From the IMG/VR virus record IMGVR_UViG_3300025131_000392, positions 1-25,102 of that record: DNA of 25,102 nucleotides; one strand, given 5' to 3'. The position numbers were made by a program, and so were the translations under genes. The notes under the pieces are model-generated. The model was not told the DNA's origin, searched no databases, and saw only the letters and a list, made by a program, of their open reading frames with translations. Shown here in pieces: positions 1 through 10,100 of this stretch; the first letter of the stretch is position 1; every line of letters begins with the position of its first letter. The stretch comes from a virus.

Positions 1-493
1 TAATATCAAATATGTTAATAATACCTAAAATATTGTCTGATACGGTAATATAATGATTATCAATATCTCCCATGGTTACAGTACCTGCAGTTGCAGTCGC
101 ACCTGAGTTATTGCCAGTTATAGTTTCACTATCTGAAAAAGAAGAAGACACGTTATTATTTGATATACCATCTGTGTCTTTTGCGTGTGAAAAGGTGATT
201 ACGGTTGAGTTTGCAGATGAAACTGTAGCCGTAGCACCTGAAGTTCCACCTGTTATAATCTCACCATTCGAAAATGTACCTGAAACTGAAGTAACCGCCA
301 CAGTAGATCCTGTCAATTGGTGTCTCATATAAGTTCGTTCAACACCATCAAAATGATATTCTTGAAAATATTGCAGACCTTCATCGATTCTATCTTCAAC
401 TTGGTCATCATCAACATTTATTTCAATTACTGGCTTTCCTAATTTTCTAAGACAGTATTGTTTGAAGGTCTCTCTTGTATTTGGTTTAGCCAT
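1..493 (-). CDS. 13: Neck protein gp13-like, N-terminal part (3' truncated by window edge)
   Basis: I translated this frame by hand from the ATG at 493-491; 164 codons are visible and the frame runs off the window. Residues 1-60 (start MAKPNTRETFKQYCLRKLG, then PVIEINVDDDQVEDRIDEGL and QYFQEYHFDG) have the gp13 neck-protein signature of T4-like cyanophages. In T4, gp13 and gp14 form the collar that seals the filled head and joins it to the tail. After RHQLTG (about residue 62) the conserved frame is interrupted by about 80 Ser/Thr/Gly-rich residues. These hold two copies of a TSGATAT module (residues 77-92 and 122-137). The gp13-like sequence then resumes at DIDNHYITVSDNILG (143-157). The start overlaps the end of the tail-fibre gene by 8 nt (ATGGCTAA), which suggests translational coupling. 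Identification is by recalled family pattern, not by a search. Confidence 0.85.
   Translation of the reverse strand, partial: MAKPNTRETFKQYCLRKLGKPVIEINVDDDQVEDRIDEGLQYFQEYHFDGVERTYMRHQLTGSTVAVTSVSGTFSNGEIITGGTSGATATVSSANSTVITFSHAKDTDGISNNNVSSSFSDSETITGNNSGATATAGTVTMGDIDNHYITVSDNILGIINIFDI
86..265 (-). repeat. Two TSGA modules inserted in gp13
   Basis: Two related units lie at 265-218 (GEIITGGTSGATATVS) and 130-83 (SETITGNNSGATATAG) within gp13, about 45 residues apart. They match the module found in four other proteins of this window. The DNA of the units is also alike: on the plus strand both read roughly gtagc-gtagcacctga, then acctgttataatttcac with a few substitutions. Confidence 0.8.
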
Positions 494-3400
494 TTATTTT
501 TGCCTTGAGTTCGTTTACCTCTTTGTTTAAATCTTTTATACCCTCAATCAATAAACCGACTAATTTTGTATAGGTTACAGATCCATCACTTTCTGCTTCG
601 GGAATTACTTCTTTTACATTTTCGGCTATTAATCCTATTTGTCTTCTATCTTCAAAATTTTCTTTGTCTTTCCAATCATACTTAACACCTTGTAAATCAT
701 TAATGATTGAAAGGCTATTTGTAATTGGTTCAATATTTTCTTTAAGTGCAAGAGCAGAAGTCTCGGTCAATGTACCACTAACTGTAACACCTGCAGAACT
801 TGTGTAAAATTTATTGGATCCGTTGTAATACAAATATGTTGTGCTAGAATCCAGACCCAGTTGACGGTCGCCACCTGTATAAAAATCTATTACATCTGAA
901 CCATATTTAATGTAGGTATTAGTATCCTGATCATGATAGATATATTCTCCCACTCTTACATCACTGCCAAATGTTACTGTGCCTGAAGTGGCAGTAATGG
1001 CGCTGGATACAGACAGATTTCCTAACACATTGACACCGCCCCAGTCTGTTGCTAATCTTTCAGTACCATTATGATAAAGATGTGTGCTATTTTCATCCAT
1101 ATACAGTTGACGGTCGCCACCTGTATAAAAATCTATTACATCAGTACCATATTTAATGTAGGTATTAGTATCATTATCATGATAGATATATTCTCCCACT
1201 CTTACATCACTGCCAAATGTTGTTGTGCCTGAAGTGGCAGTAAGACTACCATAAGTGACATCCAAATCTCCAGTAGTTTTTACACCATAATTAGTTGTTT
1301 CAAATTTTAAAGAGCCACCATAATATAGACCGGTGAAGTTCGTGTTCATCGCCATTTGCTTACTACCACCAGTGTAAAATTCAAATATGTTTCCAGTAGC
1401 ACCTGATCCAAATCTTATATAAGTATCTGTATCTCCACTATGATAAAGATATTCTCCCACTCTCACATCATTTCCAAATGTTTGTGTGCCTGAAGTGGCA
1501 GTAAGACTTGTTGAAAAAGTTGCCGCTCCTGTAACGGATAATGTGCTAGATAATGAGGTGGCTTGTGTTACACCTAAGGTACCTGATATTGTAGCATTAT
1601 TAGCAACAGAAAATGTATTAGATAGGCTTGTCGCTCCAGTTACAGATAATGTATTGGATAGGGTTGTTGCACCAGTTACAGATAATGTGTCAGTAATACT
1701 AGCAGTATTTATTTCAGTAGACGATCCGCTAACTGAAAGCCCAGGCCCAATTACACTATTATATGTTACATCTACCTGATTTGCACCAGTAGGACCAGTA
1801 TCATCTGCAATAGTCCAACCTTTATACCATGATTCAAGATTTGTATTATTAGGACCAAAAGTAGATGTCGCACTGACTCTAAATCTAGGAAAATACGCCA
1901 AGGCACCAATATGAATTGCAACCTTAGTTCCCGAAGTATGTGTGCATAGTTTAATTGCAGGCGCCTTTCCTCCAGAAGAAGAGAGACTAGCACTTCCAAA
2001 TGCACTACCATAAATATAAAAGGCAAGGGTTAAATCAATGGTTCGACTGTTACCATATTCATATCCTTCTATCTTTATTATCGGCATGTCAATTGAATTT
2101 GTAAATGGCAAAGAGGTTTTTATTAAAACGCCATTTGTTGGTGTGCTACCAGTCGCATAGCCGGCTACAATTGGTAAGTAATTAACTGAACTCGCACCAT
2201 AACCTTGTCTTGAATTAAGCACTGGCATCATAAATTTACCTTTATGAGTCAATTCGCCCCCAACTTCCTGCTCAATTATATTTGATGAACTATTCGCAAC
2301 AAGAATCATATTAGTAGTATTAGTGGTTGCATCACTTCTTGCGTATAAAGTTGTACCAGTTGCGGCTCCGTCACTTATAAGTGATACTAAATTTCCAGAG
2401 TGAGTTGCCGTACTTGAGACTGTTAATGCTGAACCTGTGGACAAAGCATCTGAAACAATTTGAACACTATTGGCTTCATCATTTTCGGCATCAACTAACA
2501 TTGCAACATTATTTGCATTTTGATCTACAAAGATACCACGACCCGAATCGGTTCTTATTGATAATGCAGTCGTTCCAGTTGCATCTGCATGTTCTTGAAC
2601 AATACCTACAATATCTCTAGAGTTTGTAGAACTATTATTGTCGTTTACTGCAAATAAAGAACCTGTCATGGCTTGAGTTGTTGCAGTTCCTATACCAGTA
2701 TGAACTGTTAAACCATGACCGCTCGTTAATGCATCAACATCAAACGATACTGCATTCATAGTGGTTTGCTCACCATCAATTTCTAATGCGATTCGGTCAG
2801 CATCGTTGGAATCTATGAATAATCCAGTTTTAGCATCAGTCGATCCAACATTTATATGAAGTTTTCCTGCAGTTGTTCCTAACGTACCACCTCCAGGAAT
2901 TTGTATGCATCCTCCAGCAGTATCGTCAAACATTACTGTATTTGCACCAGCACCTACAAAATGCATTTGATTAGTATTATGATTATAAATGATACCACCA
3001 GCATCAGCATCAGCAGAATCACCAAATGCTATGTGTGCATTAGATGCAGTATTTGAAAGTAATGTCATACCTACTGCGGTATTGCCTTCTATTGTTAATT
3101 CATCGGCTGATGCCACTACCGCAGTAGCGGCCGCACTACCGGCGGCAAAGTCTGTTCTAATGTGTACCCTAGATTTAGATGAAGTAGGTACATGATTCGT
3201 ATCACCAGAACGAGCAACGTCTATTTCTGGAAATTTTCCTATAGCGACATTAGTTGAAGCGCCAGCATCTAAACCTAAACATGTTGAATTCGTTGTAGCA
3301 AGAAACCCTGCACCGTTTACACTTACATTTGAAGAGTGAGATAAACCTGCATTTTGTGTAGCACCTGTAAATGTGCCTCCACTAATTTGTGCTCCAGTAA

Positions 3401-3947
3401 ATACATGTGGGTTTGAACCACCTGATTGGGATAGTGTTAAAAGATCCGTTGCTCCTGTACATGTAATTGCCGCCCCATCTACAGTACCACCATTAATATC
3501 GGCGGTGGTTATTGTGCCTAAATTTGATATAGTGGCATTTTCTAAATCAATTGTAGATGAACCATTTGCAGAAAAGTTTTTACCATTTAGATTAATTTCA
3601 GAATTATTTAATTGAACATTTGCAATAGAACTTGATGGGCTGTCACCTGTTACAGTTGATCCGCCTAATATATGAACTTGATGAACATTACCTAAAGATG
3701 CGACATTTGAAGTAGAAAAATTGACATTACCACCAGTAAAAACTAACCTGGTACCAGTAGTCAATGTTCCTGTAGCCGTATTCGTTGTTACAGTATTTAC
3801 GGCAAACCCTCCTGTGCTATTTGCAAAAACAATTGAAGTAGTTGGATCGGAACTATTAGCGGCATTTACATTTGATACCAAATGATTTGATATAGTTCTC
3901 CACTCATCAAAGGTATTTGTTAATGCTACTTCACTAATACTAGGCAT
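486..3947 (-). CDS. Tail fibre with C-terminal S74 intramolecular chaperone
   Basis: An 1153-aa fibre-like protein. Residues 9-23 (LTNTFDEWRTISNHL) resemble the N-terminal virion-attachment motif of many marine phage fibres. A long Ser/Thr/Asn/Gly-rich, probably beta-structured shaft follows to about residue 600. Next is a domain around GYEYG (628-632, roughly 605-735) of a kind common in phage fibres. Five exact-length 12-residue repeats (756-815) come after it, then three 82-87-residue repeats (816-1063). The last 90 residues form an S74 (endosialidase-type) chaperone: SALALKENIEPI, QIGLIAENVKEVIPEA and a closing helix LIEGIKDLNKEVNEL. Ser1064 and Lys1069 have the spacing of the known Ser-Lys dyad, so I infer self-cleavage before Ser1064 after trimerisation. 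The receptor is unknown. The ATG directly follows the TAA of the 65-aa gene and has an AAGGA site 5 nt upstream. Confidence 0.9.
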   Translation of the reverse strand: MPSISEVALTNTFDEWRTISNHLVSNVNAANSSDPTTSIVFANSTGGFAVNTVTTNTATGTLTTGTRLVFTGGNVNFSTSNVASLGNVHQVHILGGSTVTGDSPSSSIANVQLNNSEINLNGKNFSANGSSTIDLENATISNLGTITTADINGGTVDGAAITCTGATDLLTLSQSGGSNPHVFTGAQISGGTFTGATQNAGLSHSSNVSVNGAGFLATTNSTCLGLDAGASTNVAIGKFPEIDVARSGDTNHVPTSSKSRVHIRTDFAAGSAAATAVVASADELTIEGNTAVGMTLLSNTASNAHIAFGDSADADAGGIIYNHNTNQMHFVGAGANTVMFDDTAGGCIQIPGGGTLGTTAGKLHINVGSTDAKTGLFIDSNDADRIALEIDGEQTTMNAVSFDVDALTSGHGLTVHTGIGTATTQAMTGSLFAVNDNNSSTNSRDIVGIVQEHADATGTTALSIRTDSGRGIFVDQNANNVAMLVDAENDEANSVQIVSDALSTGSALTVSSTATHSGNLVSLISDGAATGTTLYARSDATTNTTNMILVANSSSNIIEQEVGGELTHKGKFMMPVLNSRQGYGASSVNYLPIVAGYATGSTPTNGVLIKTSLPFTNSIDMPIIKIEGYEYGNSRTIDLTLAFYIYGSAFGSASLSSSGGKAPAIKLCTHTSGTKVAIHIGALAYFPRFRVSATSTFGPNNTNLESWYKGWTIADDTGPTGANQVDVTYNSVIGPGLSVSGSSTEINTASITDTLSVTGATTLSNTLSVTGATSLSNTFSVANNATISGTLGVTQATSLSSTLSVTGAATFSTSLTATSGTQTFGNDVRVGEYLYHSGDTDTYIRFGSGATGNIFEFYTGGSKQMAMNTNFTGLYYGGSLKFETTNYGVKTTGDLDVTYGSLTATSGTTTFGSDVRVGEYIYHDNDTNTYIKYGTDVIDFYTGGDRQLYMDENSTHLYHNGTERLATDWGGVNVLGNLSVSSAITATSGTVTFGSDVRVGEYIYHDQDTNTYIKYGSDVIDFYTGGDRQLGLDSSTTYLYYNGSNKFYTSSAGVTVSGTLTETSALALKENIEPITNSLSIINDLQGVKYDWKDKENFEDRRQIGLIAENVKEVIPEAESDGSVTYTKLVGLLIEGIKDLNKEVNELKAKING
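759..1502 (-). repeat. Three tandem 82-87-residue fibre repeats
   Basis: Each unit begins TATSGT(Q/T/V)TFG and continues through VRVGEY(I/L)YH, DT(N/D)TYI(K/R), (I/F)(D/E)FYTGG and LY-NG. Copies lie at 1502-1242, 1241-996 and 995-759. Copies 2 and 3 are nearly identical in DNA over about 140 nt, offset by exactly 246 nt (for example 858-997 and 1104-1243). Copy 1 is more diverged and 15 nt longer. The array ends directly at the S74 cleavage site, so these units would form the distal tip of the mature fibre. Confidence 0.9.
1503..1682 (-). repeat. Five 12-residue SVTGATxLSxTL repeats
   Basis: Five consecutive 36-nt units encode SVTGATTLSNTL, SVTGATSLSNTF, SVANNATISGTL, GVTQATSLSSTL and SVTGAATFSTSL. 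The strict 12-residue period without gaps suggests a beta-spiral or trimeric shaft segment that joins the GYEYG domain to the 82-87-residue repeats. Confidence 0.9.
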
Positions 3948-4145
3948 TTAATTCCTTTTTTCTATTATTTTTAAAATTTTGTCTATTTTTAAGTTCAAAG
4001 AATCAACTTCATATCTTAAACTATTTATTTCATTAACTTGATTTATTTTCTGTTTATGCTTAGTCAAAGATTGAATATCTTTTGCCAAAATAGCACTTGA
4101 ACTTAAATCTCTTAAATAATTTGGATTATCGGTTTTAACTTTCAT
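3948..4145 (-). CDS. Small coiled-coil protein upstream of tail fibre
   Basis: A 65-aa highly charged protein. The N-terminal half (KTDNPNYLRDLSSSAIL) resembles a short motif seen in small proteins near the fibre genes of marine T4-like phages; I do not know its function. Residues 38-62 (INSLRYEVDSLNLKIDKILK) show a heptad pattern of I/L/V and should form a coiled coil, perhaps a trimer. The start ATG overlaps the TAA of the upstream giant gene by one base (TAATG), and its own TAA touches the ATG of the tail fibre. Such tight linkage suggests a virion or assembly role tied to the fibre or giant protein, such as a connector or chaperone. That role is inference only. Confidence 0.75.
   Translation of the reverse strand: MKVKTDNPNYLRDLSSSAILAKDIQSLTKHKQKINQVNEINSLRYEVDSLNLKIDKILKIIEKRN
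3953..3957 (-). promoter_or_regulatory. Ribosome binding site of the tail fibre gene
   Basis: The minus strand reads AAAAAGGAATTAAATG. AAGGA lies 5 nt before the ATG at 3947. This is among the clearest Shine-Dalgarno sites in the window, and it overlaps the end of the 65-aa gene. Confidence 0.6.
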
Positions 4146-7100
4146 TATACTTTACCTTCACTATCTAATGCGACAACTCTCAAATCAGTAATTTTTGGAA
4201 TTCCAATAAATGTTGTCTGAACATCTCTATCTAAAGTAAATACAATCTTTACCGCAAAAGTTCTAAATTTATCATATTTTGCTCCTACTGAATCGGTATA
4301 AGAAATTACTTCATCGGCTGTTCTATACACATATTGTTTAAAATCATCTTTGTTCAGAGAAAACAATCCTTCAGATGTATCTTGGGACATGATTACATAT
4401 GGTTTATCCTCGAAAGATTCTGGATCATCACCAGACATAACCTTGTAATAACAGTAAATATTTGTTCCTCTAGGCTTATATGCATTCAAATACACTCTAA
4501 TATCTCTGGCATCAAACCCTTCTTCTAGAGTAACTTTTCTGGTAATGTAACGTGCAGTAATATTGCCGCCTCTAGAATGATCCACACTAGCAGATACCAT
4601 ATTAGAACTATTAGAACCTTCACCAACTGCTCTAATTTGAGGATTAGAACTATTTGTAATTGTTCCTGTAGTGACAGTTGGTGTTGTTGTATAACCTGCT
4701 CCTGGGTTTACAACTCTGACTGTATTCAATGAACCATTAGCATGTACATTGGCCGCAATAGTTGCAGTATTTGATCCAACATCTGGAGCCGAAACTGTAA
4801 ATACACTTGTATTTCCTGCTCCTGCATCAGTATTTGCATATGTTCCTGTATCCCCTCCAATCTGAGACCTTAATAAACCTGCACCAAAATCTGTAATGAT
4901 GAAATTAGAATTACTAAGACCTCCGTTATTTACATCATTATTAACTGCTATAACACCTAATCTATGTTCATCCAAAACTGGAGATATAAAAGAATTTGCA
5001 GTTGTAAAATAAACGTTTGTCTGAAAACTGTTTTGATATTGACTGTCTTTAGTATTAGCCGTATATGTTATTTGTTGTCTAGTTTCAAAATCAAAATTTT
5101 TGTTTAATGGAAATACAGTTGTGCTACCTTTACTTGAACCACTACTTGATGTTGAAAAATAACGATATTCATTAGCAGTATTTGAAAATTCTAAAATTTC
5201 AGAAACAATCTTTGCAGTATCCATATTAAGATTTGCGGTCGCATTTCCTGCAGATGACAATTGATTATCAAATCTACCATAACCAGATTCTTGTGTAAAA
5301 TTACAAGAATTTATTATGAACATTAATCCTTCATTATCCAAACCCTCTTGCAATCCTGCATTAGAAGGTTTAAAAAATCTACCAACATAAGGTTGCTTCG
5401 TAATTTTTCTATCTGTTCCTGTAGATTTTGCTCCCAATTCAAAACCATAAACACTATATTCTGATGTATTCGACAAAATAGTAATAGCGTATTCACCAGG
5501 AACAAGATAAACAGGCATATCAAAATTAAAAATGGTTCTAGAACCAATATCTGCTTTATTCTTGTTTGCTGAAAAAGAATTTCCTAATGTAGCACCAGGA
5601 AAACCTCCTAATGTATTTGCAGAAGGTGTCGTAGTATTAGCGGTTACTCTGCCTCTATTTAAAACAACTTCAGAACCTGGTATAATTATTGATGGACTAG
5701 GATATCCATTTATCATAGGTCTTAGTTGCAATGTAACAGGAGTTCCTCCAGTCGCAGAACCATCTTTCGTTTTAAAAAATAATTCAATGTTGTCTAAAAA
5801 TAATCCTGAAGGATGAGTATCTTCGGATACGAAAAAAGATTGAACCATTGGAGCCATAAATTTTTGAGAAGAATTTCTTCTAGGCTCTATAACACTTTTA
5901 ACTATTCCCTCTTGTGTAATATCATCTCTTCGTTTTATCAAAGGTCTAGTAGAAATAATTCCATCTTCTCTAGTTGATAATATTCCTTTAGCATGAAAAT
6001 TAACTTCGGCAACTGATGTTGTAGTGGCAGGAATATTATCAATATCATCTGTTAATCTAAAAAGAATTTCTCCAGAATCAAATGTTGAACCTGGTATGTT
6101 AAATTTTCCAGCAGTACCACCTTCATTGTTTACTACAAGTTGAGCATCAGATTCATTGTATTCCGTTACAGAACTTATTGAACCATTCGCACCAGTATCA
6201 ATTCCTTTAACAACTGCGCCTATAGAAAATGCAGAAACTAAAGACTCATCAGTAATCATTATCGAACATCCATTTGTGGTTGACCTGTCAGTCATATACA
6301 ATACTTTAGCAGTATTGCCTGCATTTTCACCTGTTCCTTGAATTTCGATAGTTTCATAATTACCAGATGTCGTTCTGAACACATTTGATGTACTAACATT
6401 AGATAAAGCAACCACAGTTGCTTGTTTTATGTTTGTAGAAACTCTGGTATCTCCAAAATATGCATAAACATTTTTATTTGGTTTGAGTCCTTTTGCCACA
6501 AAATAAATAGATTGTTGTCGAACTTTTGGAACTACACTTACATTAACAACTTTATTACCTATAACATTTACAATTTTTTCAGGAACATTTCCAGATTTTA
6601 AACCTGATAGTGTTTTTGTCTGCCCAGTTGTTTTTGCTCTTCTATCATTTGTGAATGAATCGCCAGTATCTCGTATTCCGTCGCTAACATCATTATTCAG
6701 TTGTTTACCAGACCAAATATCTTCCCAATCATTATAATGCGAACCATGTGCATCATTAGTTGTAATATTTGGCCAGTTGTCGTATTGCCCTTCTAGATTT
6801 ACTTTTAATGTAACTTTGGAACTTCTGTCATACCAATTATCTGTAGGAGGATCTATTGCAAGTTGTCCGATGTAACTGGAAGTTGAGAATGGATTAATTT
6901 TATATGTTTTTTGAACATTTTTACCAAGTAATGAACCGGTCAAAGGTTGTGTTATAAACTGCCTACTTGAGAACGGTAGAGTTATAAGACCTCCATTATT
7001 TACAAGTGTACTATTTTGAGTATTAGAGTCAAAATTTAATCTAACTAAATCAGTAGATATTGGCGGTCTTAGTTCTTTACTGTCAAAATCTATAGACACA

Positions 7101-10100
7101 TTATAGTCTTCGTTGAATACATCACCTATACCATGACCGGCAAATGGATCTACCAGTATTCCATTCTTAAATCTATCGTTACCGTTAGAGTCTGTTATAG
7201 TCAAACCATCGGCTTCTTTTTCTAGTAAACTTAAAGAAACATAATATTCTAAATTCTCAATTCTTCTTTCTAGTTTACCAATATCTCTCATGGTATATTT
7301 TCTGTTATCAATATATCTTGTTTTAATATCAGAAGGATTGAATGTATATGCTGGAATTTCTGCTGAATATAATGTTAAAGAATCATCATCATCTGGTGGT
7401 AGTTGAGGTTTAACATCAGAAACACCTTTTATTACTTTAAATTTTCGGTCTCGTGTTAATGTAATTTTATCTTTGCGTGGAAGATAATGTGCATAGTCTG
7501 TATCAAAAGTGAAATCAAAATCAGGTAATACCTTGGCGGCAAAAACATTAGATGTTGCAGTAATATCATTCGTATATGCAATAGAATCTGCATTTGATGT
7601 CTCAATACCTATTCTTCTTGGTCTAAAATCAATTACATCTCTCAATTCGACTTTATTTCCTGTTTTAGGAGATGTAAATGAAGGTAAATCACCATAACCT
7701 GTATTTCCACTTCCACTATAAATGTATGAATCTACTGTAAATGGTCCTTGACCAGCATGAGTATAGTAATCAACAATTGCCATAACTTGCCCTGTAGGTG
7801 CATCTTGCCCAGGCTTCAAAGAAATTTTTCCATAATCATAATAATTGTCTTTTTGACCAGTATCAAATTCAAATCTGCTAGTAATATTATGCTGATTGGC
7901 AGTTGATGCTATGGCAGATGTTACCATATTGTTTGTAACATTTTGAGTAGGTGCAAGTGTATCAATTACTGCAACTAACATTTTAACATCAGCCAATCTT
8001 AATGTATTATTCGCACCTGGTTCAGCATTCATGCTGGTACCATACATGATTTGCCCTGAAGTTGCTTGAGTAGCATTAGCAGTATTAAAATCAACAACGG
8101 CTTGAGTCGTATTTCCAGAAACTAATGTCTTTTTACCTATCTGCGAGCCTGTAATTCCTACTTCAGCATTAGCCCTCTGCATAGTTGCTATGAGTTTAAA
8201 AGTTTCACTAGAGTATGTCAATGCTCCAGATCCACCATTTGTAGTATCGATAGTAATACCTACACCATTATCTGTTAATGCAATGGATCTGTCACCTGCA
8301 ATACCTGTTCCAGAAGTATTTGAAAATTCAATAATTGTGCCATCATGTGTTCCGCTGGTAATCTGCACAATATAATGATTATCAATTTCAGTATCGGTAA
8401 GAGTTTTAGTTGTAGCAGGAAAAAACTTTTCTCCTGAAGGTGCAGTGACAGATTGTGTTCCAGATGATAAAGATCCAGTAAAAGTTCTCTTAAACTTATA
8501 CATTGTTGCACTATCACCAGTAGGAGATAAATTTGCTACCGCTTTATTTTGCAATGGAAAAATTAAAGTTCTTTCATCATCATTATTTCCAAATAAAATA
8601 GTATTGCTAGTCTCAGTTCCATCATGTTTACCAGAAGGATCTACATTAAATGCCTTAATAATGTCATTTGTACTTAATTGAACTGCGGATCTAATATCTT
8701 TTACACCAAAATCAATGGAGTATGTTGTAGTTGCCTGTGTAGGTTGTGTCAAAGGAGAATCTAACAGAGCATGATAATTTGCCGCCTGCTTAGTACCATT
8801 ACCACTTAAATCTAATCCGGCATCATTTGTGGTAGCATTATTTGCTCCCATCCAATTAGTAATCTGTCTTGTATCTGAGGTATTAACCCCCATAAAACTG
8901 GTATTTACGGTTATTGAAACTCCAAATAAACTATTCTGTGTTGGAAAACTATCAGCACCAGAAGTGTTCTCTAATTTTATAACAGAAGAATTACCTGCTA
9001 CCGCCGCTCCTACTGTACCTGTTACTTTTCTAAATCTAAAATCAAAAAAATGAGCATCATAAATTGAATGATATCTTCTTTGATGTGTATTACTTCCTGA
9101 AGATCCATATTTTGTTGTAACTGTAGAATTTCTTGATGCTCTAAAATCAAATTGTCGTACTCTTGCCGTTCCTATTTTTGTATTTCCAATGGCGGCATGC
9201 CCATCTCGTATACCAACAAAATCAATAATTCCGTTAGATGTAAATATGATAGAGTTAGAAGGACTATGAGTATTACTTGTAGATGGCCATTTGACCATAT
9301 GCAAATCAAGCAAATCCATACCCGCTCCATTTGCAGAACCATTTGCAGTATTTGCACCAACATCAAAAGAAACTTTAGATATTAAATCTGTCACTTTAAG
9401 AAATGGTCCAAACTCCATTCCTTGACTTTCGGAAGAAATTGTTCTTGTATCTCGACCTTTTTCAACATCTAAAAATTGAGTTGTTACTGTTTCGAAATCA
9501 TATCCTTTGACATATGCTTTACCAGGACCCATGGCGGCAGATACTTTTGTATCAACTCCTATTTTTTGATTATCTGAACCATCTCCAAGAGCGGTTCCAG
9601 AAGTCAAAGTTAAAACTGTATTATTTGATATACTATCAATAGTTGCAGTTTTAGTTGTATTACCTGATAAAAAGATTACATCACCAGCATTTAATTGTGA
9701 TACAAATCCTGTTCCTGAACCTGTAAAATTTGTACATGCATTGGCGGCGGTTCTTGATGATGCAGTTCCAGCAATTTTATGATTAACAAAATCTAAAGAA
9801 AATGGAGTAACAGTAAAGTCTCCTGCTTGGTCAAATGTTCTACGAGCCAATAAATCATTAATTGTTCCATATACAGGATAAGCAACTTCTTTAGTTATTT
9901 GACCACTTTCTAATCTAATTAATTCAATAAAATTTTCATCAGAAGTTCTCTCGATAGGATCTGTAACTACTTGAGTATAAACTGGACTTCCTGTAGCAGG
10001 AGTTGCAGGTGCTCCTGAAATAAAATAAGTAAAAGTAGTACCACTCGTTGTATTAGCAATAGCAAATTTTCCATTGTATTCAGTTTGAGTTGCACCTGAA